Positions 1-7,388 of a DNA stretch of 61,934 nucleotides are shown in pieces (the stretch's first letter is position 1; every line of letters starts with the position of its first letter). Location of the stretch: contig NZ_JAFREM010000019.1 of the NCBI RefSeq assembly GCF_017377575.1, positions 1 through 61,934 of the forward strand, in the 5' to 3' direction. Position numbers and translations under genes: made by a program. Under the pieces are notes generated by a model that saw nothing but the letters and a program-made list of their open reading frames with translations, did no database searches and was not told the origin of the DNA. The DNA is from Candidatus Enterococcus moelleringii. Lineage in GTDB: Bacteria > Bacillota > Bacilli > Lactobacillales > Enterococcaceae.

Positions 1-58
1 CGCTAGTTTGATCGATCATTAGCGTAGGTTTTACATCTTAATTTGTCTGGATCATGAT

Positions 59-74
59 CCTCCTTGAAAGGAGG
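59..74 (+). promoter_or_regulatory. Hairpin sequestering the ribosome site of the Fst-like toxin
   Basis: CCTCCT at 59-64 pairs perfectly with AGGAGG at 69-74 across a TGAA tetraloop, so the ribosome site of the next gene is buried in a 6-bp stem. A palindrome GGATCATGATCC (49-60) lies directly upstream, and part of it recurs inside the toxin gene (ATCATGATCC near 161-170). Structured leaders of this kind are known to hold back translation in Fst/par type I toxin messages; that role here is inferred. Confidence 0.6.
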
Positions 75-81
75 TGGTGAT

Positions 82-174
82 GTGTATTTCGTTTTGCAAT
101 ATATCATTGCGCCAATCATTGTTGGCTTGGTTACCGCCTGGTTCAAGCATTGGTTAGATGATCATGATCCATGA
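82..174 (+). CDS. Fst-family type I toxin (small membrane peptide)
   Basis: A 30-codon gene starting with GTG, 7 bases after an AAAGGAGGTG ribosome site. The peptide has a hydrophobic core with the IIAPIIVGLVTAWFKHWLD motif and an acidic, polar tail ending DDHDP. This matches the Fst/Ldr toxin pattern (hydrophobic segment with IAP..VG, then a charged tail); such toxins act at the membrane and are repressed by an antisense RNA. A strong hairpin (181-209) follows directly, where the convergent antitoxin RNA of known par loci would overlap. The antitoxin itself could not be defined. The family call rests on motif resemblance. Confidence 0.72.
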   Translation: MYFVLQYIIAPIIVGLVTAWFKHWLDDHDP

Positions 175-180
175 CACTGA

Positions 181-209
181 CACCTGCGAAGGTGGGCACT
201 TCGCAGGTG
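181..209. terminator. Hairpin after the Fst-like toxin gene
   Basis: CACCTGCGAAG (181-191) and CTTCGCAGGTG (199-209) form a perfect 11-bp stem with a 7-base loop. The U-run is poor. In Fst systems such a hairpin is shared by the toxin message and the antisense RNA. Confidence 0.6.
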
Positions 210-267
210 GTCAATTTGACCTTTGACAATTACATATTAATTGCGCTTAGAAGACCGCAAAAGCTCG

Positions 268-471
268 CTACTTCTTCTTTGGAATAGCTAAGTACACAGA
301 CGCGGCAACGCTTAGCGCGCCCGTGGCGTAAAATATCGGGCCGTCTATAGTGATTGGCAGGCCGCCACCGATAAAGTAGCGGTACAGGATCACGATAAAG
401 AGCAGCAGGGCCCAAAAAAGAACCAGCTTTTCAAAGAACGCTCTGAGAAAACCCGCAGCTATCTCGTCCAT
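268..471 (-). CDS. Small two-helix membrane protein, function unknown
   Basis: The 67-aa protein has a hydrophobic stretch at about residues 17-33 (LVLFWALLLFIVILY) and a second at about 47-62, and ends in IPKKK, so two membrane helices are likely. An AAGGAAG ribosome site lies 7 bases before the ATG. No family was recognised. It is transcribed towards the Fst-like locus. It could be a phage- or plasmid-type accessory protein, but nothing in the sequence decides this. Confidence 0.55.
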   Translation of the reverse strand: MDEIAAGFLRAFFEKLVLFWALLLFIVILYRYFIGGGLPITIDGPIFYATGALSVAASVYLAIPKKK

Positions 472-553
472 TTAGTCACTTCCTTAGTTTGAATAAGGGT
501 ATGCACCCTAGTTAGGTTATTTTAGCATGGAATGCTGGGGCTGGGAATAAAAT

Positions 554-610
554 AAAAGATAGTACATGAAGTAAAGGATCATCGGATCTTTTACTCGTGT
601 ACTATCTTTT
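554..610. terminator. Large bidirectional terminator-like hairpin
   Basis: AAAAGATAGTACA (554-566) pairs perfectly with TGTACTATCTTTT (598-610). Inside, GTAAAGGATC and GGATCTTTTAC nearly pair as well, giving a long imperfect palindrome. A T-rich tract follows on the minus strand, so it could end transcription from the DUF2461/sigma-factor operon. Confidence 0.6.
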
Positions 611-641
611 AAGGATGGTAGTCAGGTTGATGGATTGTGAG

Positions 642-799
642 ATTTCCGGTTCCATTGTTTTAGATTTTGAGTACATAAGTTGTGTACCATCCCAATAACT
701 GTAGATAGATTTACATTCCACTGTTTTAGATTTGGATCAAAACGATCGGATACTCCTTTGTAACCGGTATGATATTTACATTCCACTATTTTTAGATTT
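642..799. repeat. CRISPR-like degenerate repeat array (three units, 66-bp period)
   Basis: A 25-26 bp unit reading ATTTACATTCC then ACTGTTTTAGATTT occurs at 709-733 and, with one insertion/substitution, at 774-799. A decayed copy lies at 642-667. The unit ends (667, 733, 799) are spaced exactly 66 bp apart, and the DNA between units is unrelated. ATTTACATTCC-type ends and a period of about 66 resemble type I-B CRISPR repeats. No cas gene is present in the window, so this would be an orphan or dying array; it may also be another short repeat. Confidence 0.4.
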
Positions 800-867
800 C
801 TCAGATGGTTACTTGATTTAATTATAATGCATCAATAACTCAAAGCAAACATGCTAAGATAAAATTT

Positions 868-1542
868 CTACCTTTCTGGCATCTTGAATCCCAACAGGGC
901 GTCGTTAAGAAAGCTATTTAGCGGCTGCATCAAACGGAATTTTTCTGCCGCAAACGTTAGGTCTTTCGTCAAAAGATCGGTATCACTTATGGCATATTCG
1001 ATGGCCCAGGCTTTGTGTTTTAGATATTCGCCTAAAGGATGATCTTTGTCATATCCTCGGGGAACATTTTTCAATTTCTGGCCTGTCACTTCAAAGTTGT
1101 CGGTGAAACTTTTATCGGTGATGATTTTTTGGAACTCTTTACCATGGGTCAGTAGGCGGTCCCTGACTAATGTGGTGGCTTCGGGAAATTGACTAGCGAA
1201 TATCCCACCACCTAGAAAAGATTTCCCTGGTCGAATACAAATATAGTAGCCAGCAGGAACAGGTTTCCTTTCGCCAATGGAAATATGAGCTCTGAATGCT
1301 GGATTGTAGGGTGATTTGTCATGGCTGAATCGTGTATCACGGTTGAGCCGATATATTAATCTTTTCGGGTCTAGGTTAGCGACGGATGGATCGAATTCTG
1401 CAATCTGAGCAATTAGGTCCTGCAGGAATCTAAGAAATTCGTTCTTGGCTTCTTGATATTCGTCCCGATGCTCTTTCATCCAATCCAGGGAATTATTGGC
1501 TTCCAGTGCTGCTAGGAATTCCAGGGTTTTATCTAATTTCAT
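868..1542 (-). CDS. DUF2461 family protein
   Basis: The 224-aa protein matches the DUF2461/TIGR02453 family over its whole length. The N-terminal LEFLAALEANNSLDWMKEHR segment, the central YRLNRDTRFSHDKSPYNPAF block and the GYYICIRPG strand are characteristic. The function of the family is unknown. Its ATG overlaps the stop codon of the upstream sigma-factor gene as TAATG, so the two are almost surely translationally coupled. This pairing hints that DUF2461 acts with, or is controlled by, that sigma factor; this is inference. Confidence 0.85.
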   Translation of the reverse strand: MKLDKTLEFLAALEANNSLDWMKEHRDEYQEAKNEFLRFLQDLIAQIAEFDPSVANLDPKRLIYRLNRDTRFSHDKSPYNPAFRAHISIGERKPVPAGYYICIRPGKSFLGGGIFASQFPEATTLVRDRLLTHGKEFQKIITDKSFTDNFEVTGQKLKNVPRGYDKDHPLGEYLKHKAWAIEYAISDTDLLTKDLTFAAEKFRLMQPLNSFLNDALLGFKMPER

Positions 1543-2402
1543 TAGGGGGTCCCTCCTTGAAAGCTCCGGATTTTGTGCATGTTTGAAGAATGGAACAACT
1601 TATCGATGAATTCTTTGGCTGAAATATTGGACTGATAAGCTGGCAGTTCAGAGAATACGGCTGACAGATCATCCAGCTGCTGGATTGTTTCCATATATTC
1701 TGTCAGGGTTTCTGGACTGATGCTTTTCAAGCTTTGATACTCCAAATTTTTGGGATTCAGTCGATTATTTTGAATAGCATAACCTACCCGTTTTTCACAG
1801 GAGCAAAAACCGGTTTCGGTTAATCCGCAGTGAACGGACAGGAACTCCCCGACTTTTTTTCGCGCTCGGGATAATTTCTGGCGATAATTTTCAGGGGTCA
1901 TGTCTAAGATCTCACCTGCTATTCTGCTGTCCACCTTGAACATCGTTCCCAGCAAGAAAATGCAGCGAGTCGTCGGATCTAAGCATTGCAGCAGGACGTT
2001 CGTGCAGGACATTTTTAGTTCCTGGGCTAATATTTCTTGGCTGATACCTTCCAGCAAGTCCTCGCTGTTCTCGATATATCCGGCTTTTATATCGTTTGAA
2101 TAGTAGTCAAAGTCCAATGGATACTGGGTGAACATCGATTTTTTGTAGTCGATCAGATAGTTGATCGCTAGTCGATAGACCCACGTTTGAAAATTGCTTT
2201 CCTTGCGAAAGGTGGCAAGGTTCGTGATTACCTTGGCTAAAATGTCTTGCGTGGCATCTTCTGCGTCGGGAATGGTGCCGAGCATTCTGAGAGATAGGTT
2301 GAAGATTAGGTCTTGAACGTCTATTAATAGAGTTTCTAAAGAATCGCGGTTTCCGGATATGGCTTCATCGATCAGCTGGTTGATTTTCTCGTTTTTAGGC
2401 AT
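1542..2402 (-). CDS. Sigma-70 family (ECF-like) RNA polymerase sigma factor
   Basis: The 286-aa protein has a sigma-70 region 2 at about residues 25-95 (LSLRMLGTIPDAEDATQDILAKV, then FQTWVYRLAINYLIDYKK) and a region 4-like HTH at about 130-190 (TRCIFLLGTMF, then NYRQKLSRARKKV). It is longer than a minimal ECF factor. A C-terminal extension of about 95 residues begins with a cysteine cluster (HCGLTETGFCSCEKR) that could bind metal or sense redox state. An AAAGGAGG ribosome site lies 8 bases before the ATG. It overlaps the DUF2461 gene. No adjacent anti-sigma factor is seen. Confidence 0.82.
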   Translation of the reverse strand: MPKNEKINQLIDEAISGNRDSLETLLIDVQDLIFNLSLRMLGTIPDAEDATQDILAKVITNLATFRKESNFQTWVYRLAINYLIDYKKSMFTQYPLDFDYYSNDIKAGYIENSEDLLEGISQEILAQELKMSCTNVLLQCLDPTTRCIFLLGTMFKVDSRIAGEILDMTPENYRQKLSRARKKVGEFLSVHCGLTETGFCSCEKRVGYAIQNNRLNPKNLEYQSLKSISPETLTEYMETIQQLDDLSAVFSELPAYQSNISAKEFIDKLFHSSNMHKIRSFQGGTP

Positions 2403-2488
2403 GAAATATCCCTCCTTTACTCTATTAGACAGGAAAATGGTGAGTTTGTGACAGGTTTTGGTAAATTTTTTTGAGGATTCTAAAAAAA

Positions 2489-2522
2489 CTGCAAACGGTA
2501 GTTGATGGGTTTTCGTTTGCAG
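2489..2522 (-). terminator. Terminator of the AbrB-like operon
   Basis: CTGCAAACG (2489-2497) pairs with CGTTTGCAG (2514-2522). On the minus strand a run of seven T follows, so this is a good intrinsic terminator beyond the small ORF at 2576-2722. Confidence 0.75.
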
Positions 2523-2575
2523 GTGGGGGGGATTGGTTTGGTGAGTGTGGACTTCACTGTGAGACCTTTTGAAAA

Positions 2576-2722
2576 CTACAATTTGCGTTCCGCTTTATAT
2601 AGATGTATCAAAACATCTATAGGTAGATCCTTTAGGTACTTTTCCATCAAAGGTTTTACTTGAGAGTCCCAGTTTAGTCCACCGTTGCCAATCTTAGAAA
2701 TCCATTCAAATCGATTGTGCAA
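2576..2722 (-). CDS. Possible toxin remnant downstream of the AbrB-like antitoxin
   Basis: An open frame of 48 codons from a TTG, ending FEWISKIG...HLYKAERKL. It lies between the AbrB-like gene and the operon terminator, so it is probably on the same transcript. The frame runs back to a TGA that overlaps the antitoxin 3' end, and no convincing ribosome site or ATG is present. It may be the 3' part of a decayed toxin gene. No toxin family was recognised. Confidence 0.3.
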   Translation of the reverse strand: MHNRFEWISKIGNGGLNWDSQVKPLMEKYLKDLPIDVLIHLYKAERKL

Positions 2723-2730
2723 TGGAAGGA

Positions 2731-2982
2731 CTATAGCATTTCACGTCCACGAGGTTCTCCCCAATCAAAAGTTACCTTGTCACTTTCTTTTGCATCATAA
2801 TCCTTAAATAGAGTCTGCAGATAATTATCGTTCTCTACTCGTGTTAACACTATCTGTTTTTTCTCATTAACGTCCAAATAAAATTTGGCTTCTGGATCGA
2901 TATTGAGCTTTTTCCAAATGTTCTCTGGGATACAAATTGCATTGCTGCTGCCCAGCTTAGAAAGCTTTACAACTTGCTGCAT
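2731..2982 (-). CDS. AbrB/MazE-type antitoxin-like DNA-binding protein
   Basis: The 83-aa protein has the swapped-hairpin AbrB/SpoVT fold signature at residues 1-45: VVKLSKLGSSNAICIPENIW, then a KLNIDPEAKFYLDV strand and KQIVLTRV. The acidic C-terminal half (NDNYLQTLFKDYDAKESDK) is the usual toxin-wrapping tail of MazE antitoxins. It has a good AGGAGG site (AAAAGGAGGATAAAAA before the ATG). No intact toxin gene follows; only a 48-codon frame is found before the terminator, so the antitoxin looks orphaned. Confidence 0.75.
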   Translation of the reverse strand: MQQVVKLSKLGSSNAICIPENIWKKLNIDPEAKFYLDVNEKKQIVLTRVENDNYLQTLFKDYDAKESDKVTFDWGEPRGREML

Positions 2983-3102
2983 TTTTTATCCTCCTTTTCG
3001 TTAGGATCGTTAATTAAAGTATATATCAAAGACATACTTTCGAATAGACTCATTGAATAGCCCACTCTGTCTTTTAATCCTTCAGACTCTAGAACAACGC
3101 AA

Positions 3103-3130
3103 AAAGGCCCGCTTATCCAGCGAGACCTTT
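3103..3130 (-). terminator. Terminator after the amine oxidase gene
   Basis: AAAGG...CGCT (3103-3113) pairs with AGCG...CCTTT (3119-3130) with an internal mismatch. An A-run on the plus strand gives the U-tract for minus-strand transcripts. Confidence 0.6.
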
Positions 3131-3143
3131 TGTTTAACCTATT

Positions 3144-4478
3144 TTATTTGCTTTCAGCTTTAGCCAGAATCTTTTGCGCTTCACGTTCGCCTGAACGAAC
3201 CGCGCCTTCAAAGTAACCGTTCCAGATCGTTGCCGTTTCTGTTCCGGCAAAATGAATGCCATCGACTTCTGATTGCAGGTATTCACCATACTTAATGAAG
3301 CCGCCTGGGGTAAAGTGTCCGGAGAAACAACCATTAGTAAAAGGCTCTTCATTCCAATCTTGGGTGATGAAATGTTCCGGATTCCGTGCTTGTTCACCGT
3401 ACAGATGGACTAGTTCGTCGATTAAAAGCTCTTTTCTTTTAGCTTCCGGCAGCTTGCTTAGCTGGATTGAGTCGATTCCGTATACGAAGAAGGTTAATAT
3501 ACCTTTCTCTTCGTTCTCCAACGAGTTATCTAAACTCTCGATAATCAGTCCTTCGCTCATACTGCGTTGTCCAGATAGGCCGTCCTCACGCCAGAAAGGT
3601 TTCTCGTACACCGCGTGGAACTTCGATGCGCTGCCTGGCAGGATACTTTGCAGCGTCTTTTTCTTCCAGACTGGCAACTCCGGGGTGAAGGTGATTTTCG
3701 AATTTACCACAGTTGGTGGTACAGCGATTAGAACGTGATCCGCTGAATAGCTGTCGCCTGATCTTGTTTCTACCAGGTAGTCGTTGTCTTGCTTGATGAC
3801 TTCTTTTACTACTTGATCGTAAAGGACTGAACCGTGGTCTTCTGCCATTTTTTCAGCGATTGCCTGCGGTCCGCCTACCACGCGATCCTGCTGTGCACCG
3901 CCTTTTGCGCCTAGCAAGCTTTGTGTGCCACCGCCTGCTTTAATGTAATACAGCATTTGGAATAGAGAAACTTCGCCGGCATCTGAAGCTAATAAACCAC
4001 CAGCCAACATACGGCCGACAAAATTGGCGACTTCTTTATCCTCTGTCTGTAAGCTTAACCAACTGGCTAGCGTCATCCGATCTTGTGTAGCAATGTCGGG
4101 ACTTTCGTGCGGGTGATCCAAATCGACCTGATCAGCTAATTCGTCGATAGCTTCAAGCAGCTCCAGCATTTCTTCTGGCTCGTTATCGTGGACACCATCC
4201 AAATAGTGATACTGTCCTTTACCGAATAGCTGCGATGGAAATGTCTTTACTCCATACTCATCAGCCAACTCGTACATACGATCCTGAGTTGGGCCTAGCC
4301 ATTGACCACCCAAATCGATCTGAGTGCCATCATCTAACCATTTTGTTTCAGTACGGCCACCGACTCGGCTCCGCGCTTCCAAGATAATTGTGTTAAGTCC
4401 GTTTTTCTTTAAAGATAAACCGGCTGCCAGTCCAGCGAACCCAGCGCCGATGATAATCACATCATATTTTTTATCCAT
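3144..4478 (-). CDS. Flavin-containing amine oxidase
   Basis: The 444-aa protein is a monoamine-oxidase-type FAD enzyme. It starts with the Rossmann FAD motif (DVIIIGAGFAGLAAGLSL, residues about 6-24), followed by EARSRVGGRTETKW (second FAD-contacting block) and GGQWLGPTQ. The C-terminal FAGTETATIWNGYFEGAVRSG block closes the FAD site. It oxidatively deaminates an unknown amine to an aldehyde, ammonia and H2O2. I chose the ATG at 4478 because AGGAGG lies 7 bases before it; an upstream in-frame ATG at 4502 lacks such a site. The MerR regulator gene is 57 bp upstream on the same strand and probably controls it. Confidence 0.88.
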   Translation of the reverse strand: MDKKYDVIIIGAGFAGLAAGLSLKKNGLNTIILEARSRVGGRTETKWLDDGTQIDLGGQWLGPTQDRMYELADEYGVKTFPSQLFGKGQYHYLDGVHDNEPEEMLELLEAIDELADQVDLDHPHESPDIATQDRMTLASWLSLQTEDKEVANFVGRMLAGGLLASDAGEVSLFQMLYYIKAGGGTQSLLGAKGGAQQDRVVGGPQAIAEKMAEDHGSVLYDQVVKEVIKQDNDYLVETRSGDSYSADHVLIAVPPTVVNSKITFTPELPVWKKKTLQSILPGSASKFHAVYEKPFWREDGLSGQRSMSEGLIIESLDNSLENEEKGILTFFVYGIDSIQLSKLPEAKRKELLIDELVHLYGEQARNPEHFITQDWNEEPFTNGCFSGHFTPGGFIKYGEYLQSEVDGIHFAGTETATIWNGYFEGAVRSGEREAQKILAKAESK

Positions 4479-4535
4479 TATATTTCCTCCTAAAGTCTTC
4501 ATAAGGAAAGTATAGGGGTTATAACCGTTATAGGG

Positions 4536-5345
4536 TCAATTTTTAAGTCTCACCTGGATCTCCGTCAAAAATTCTTCACTGTGCTGGGTCTCGTGAAAAT
4601 CGATCAAATAGAACTCGTAGAAAGGCAGAATTACTTGATGGTTCAGCTTTTCTAGTTGTTCTTTCATGTTTGCCAGATGCTCACCTGCTTGCTCATACGG
4701 ACCTTGGTAAAAGTAGCTGGCATACGTTCCCTTTTCTAGACAACCGCGCTGGGCGTCCATTCCCGCTGTTTCAGAATCTGTTAGGAACAGGATTCCTTCA
4801 TAAGCGATTTTGGGACTATCGGTGATAATCCCAGCGACGAAATGAAAGTCGTAGGAGCTGCTTTGTTCCAGCACCTCTCCATAAAGTGTGCGCATCGCCG
4901 TTTCGAATTCTGCTTCATTCGTGTAGTCAACAGTTTTAAAAAAGTACGGCCGAGCTTCTTTTTCTGCGATCACTAGACTTTCGATAGGCAGCTCCTGCTT
5001 CTGCAGCTGATCTAATATCTGATTTCGCGCAGTCACTCCCGCCAGCTTTTTCTCCATTAAAGCAATCTTTTCCTTTAGCAGGCGCTGATTCTCTCGGAAG
5101 ATTTCCTGCGTAGTCGCCAAGGTTCGATCCTTCAAGTACCCTTCAATAACTTCTAGCGGCACGTCCAGCTCCCGCAGGTCGCGAATGATGTTTAGTATAT
5201 AGATTTCCTTTTCAGTGTACACTCGATAATTTTTCTCTGTGCGTTCCGGTGTCAGTAAGCCGATTTTTTCGTAATGTCGGATGATGTGGGTGGAGATCCC
5301 GTACATCTCTGCTATTTCTTTGATTGAAAAAAACTTCGCTTTCAT
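4536..5345 (-). CDS. MerR-family regulator with GyrI-like effector domain
   Basis: The 269-aa protein has a MerR winged helix at residues 3-72 (FSIKEIAEMYGISTHIIRHYEKIGLL, then ENYRVYTEKEI), a coiled-coil linker of about 40 residues, and a C-terminal ligand domain of the GyrI/BmrR type (YFYQGPYEQAGEHLANM). Such regulators sense small hydrophobic or cationic ligands and twist the promoter spacer. The gene precedes the amine oxidase, so sensing of an amine or of its toxic product is plausible but unproven. Confidence 0.82.
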   Translation of the reverse strand: MKAKFFSIKEIAEMYGISTHIIRHYEKIGLLTPERTEKNYRVYTEKEIYILNIIRDLRELDVPLEVIEGYLKDRTLATTQEIFRENQRLLKEKIALMEKKLAGVTARNQILDQLQKQELPIESLVIAEKEARPYFFKTVDYTNEAEFETAMRTLYGEVLEQSSSYDFHFVAGIITDSPKIAYEGILFLTDSETAGMDAQRGCLEKGTYASYFYQGPYEQAGEHLANMKEQLEKLNHQVILPFYEFYLIDFHETQHSEEFLTEIQVRLKN

Positions 5346-5672
5346 TGGGTGGCCTCCTGTTTGGTTTTTGGGTTATAGGTTAAGGATACGTTAGATGGGA
5401 GGGGGTGGCAAATGGTTTGGGGTGTGAAAAGTGGTAAGTATAAAAAAAAATTTCTTGATGGTTGAGTTACTTTTTTAGGCTCGGATAATTAGCTATAATT
5501 GCTTCTCTATCACGTTCTATCGTATTTATATCTTGCAGTAAATAGATAAAAATAGAATTGAATATTATCTAAAGATGGAACATTGGTTGTTCGACTTTTG
5601 TATTATTGAACTATTCAATGCATTAATTAGTTATAATGGAGATTAATAAACAGAATTGAAGGTTGTTAAATT
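5346..5672. other. AT-rich intergenic region with helicase-gene promoter
   Basis: About 330 bp of very AT-rich DNA between the MerR gene and the truncated helicase. A clear TATAAT lies at 5633-5638 with TTGAACTATTCAA, a small dyad, upstream. No convincing -35 at normal spacing was found. No gene was seen. Confidence 0.5.
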
Positions 5673-7388
5673 ATGGTAACTATTTATATGCAGGGACAAG
5701 ATAAGACGAAACAAATCACTGATTGGCGAATCAAGTATGATGATCCAAAAAAGACACTAAAACTAATAGTTAAATTTCCATCCGGTAAGTGCTTCTGTTC
5801 ACCTATGAGCGAGTGCACGGTTAAACCTAGGAAAGACTATACTGGTAAACTACTACTTTGCGAAAAAAATCATTGTAGCGAAATTGAACGTGCTACTGAG
5901 TACGGAAACAAATTTATAGTCGTAAAGTACCCTCGGAGTGAAAAGCTGTATGTAATGAAGTCAGCTGATGTTTATGTCACCTCCAAATCAAATTGGAGAA
6001 ACGAGGATTTATTCAAATATTTTACTAAAATCGCAGCTGAAAGAAGTACTAATGCAGAGGACAGTACTAAAAAAGCTATAGCAGATAACATCCAAAGGCA
6101 ATTGAAAAAAATTACTTCCTTCGAAGGTAATGCTCTATACGCTTATTGTCATAAGAAAAATGAAAAAAGAGAATCAGATGATCAGCTGATTTTTCCGTTT
6201 GGCATAAATGAAAACCAGTTAAAAGCTGTTACGAATGCTTTTTCCTCCCAAATCAGTGTTATTGAAGGGCCTCCAGGTACTGGCAAAACTCAAACAATTT
6301 TGAATATTGTAGCTAACATTTTATTGAAGAATCAGAAGGTAGCAATTGTTTCCAACAACAATCCTGCCGTTAGTAACGTCTACGAGAAATTGGAGAAGGA
6401 AAAGCTGGGTTATCTAGTGGCTGAACTGGGTAGCATCAAAAATAGAAACGAGTTTTTCGCGTCAATCAAAGATATTCCCCCAGCATCCAACCATGCAGCT
6501 ATTGAAATGGATTCTATCCAGAACACATTTGGCAAGCTGAAGGATTATTTACATGCTAAGAATAAATTAGCTCAATTAACGGCAGAAATAAAAGAATTTG
6601 AAATAGAAAAAGGCTATCTGGAGGATTGGCATTCCGAGCATCCTACCATCCAACTAATTGATGTTAAAAAATACAAACTGAGTCCTAAAAAGATCACTGA
6701 TCTAATGGCCTACATCAGGCATTTAACTGATAAACATATTTCGCTTACAGAAAGATTTCGACTGATTTTAAGTTTTAGAATCTTTAGAACAGCTTTTTTA
6801 AACAATTATGCTGAACGTTTGAATTTTGTTTATACCTTGCAATTTTCTTACTACACTAAACAAATCGAAAATCGCCAGAAGAAAATCCAGCAGCTTGAAA
6901 AGACTTTGAAAGATATTAATTTCAACGATACTTTGGATACTCTAAAGAAAGATTCGATGCTCTTTCTCAAGCAGCATTTGGCTAAATCAATCAAAGATAC
7001 AAAGAAGCCTTTTAAACTAGGTGACTACCGATGCAAAGGAAATTTCAAACAATTTATTGACCGCTTTCCAGTTATCGGTAGCAGCACACATTCTATCATT
7101 AACTCGTTAGCAGACGGGTATATCCTGGACTATCTCATTATTGATGAAGCCTCCCAGCAGGATATTGTGCCAGGTATTTTAAGTCTTGGCTGTACGAAAA
7201 ATATCATTATCGTAGGTGACAGAAAACAGTTACCACACATTCCGGATAAATCTACACTGAAATGTCCATCTGAGTATTACGACTGTTCCAAGTATAGCCT
7301 GCTTGATTCAATTACTAGGGTTTATGAGAACAGGATACCAGTTACTTTGCTAAAGTCTAGTGGTAATAAGTCAAGTGAAAAAAGCTAA
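5673..7388 (+). pseudogene. SF1 (DNA2/UPF1-like) helicase, truncated at an IS110 element
   Basis: The 571-aa frame has a long N-terminal region, Walker A GPPGTGKT at residues 199-206, and motif II YLIIDEASQQD and motif III GDRKQLPHIPD near residues 490-530. The homologous order then needs a second RecA domain with motifs IV-VI, and this is missing. After PVTLLK, where family members continue into a conserved EHYRC-like segment, the protein runs into SSGNKSSEKS and stops. The switch coincides with the right end of the IS110 element (about 7356). The rest is not found beyond the IS. The gene is richer in A+T and AAA codons than its neighbours, which suggests recent transfer, perhaps of a defence-type helicase. 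Confidence 0.75.
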
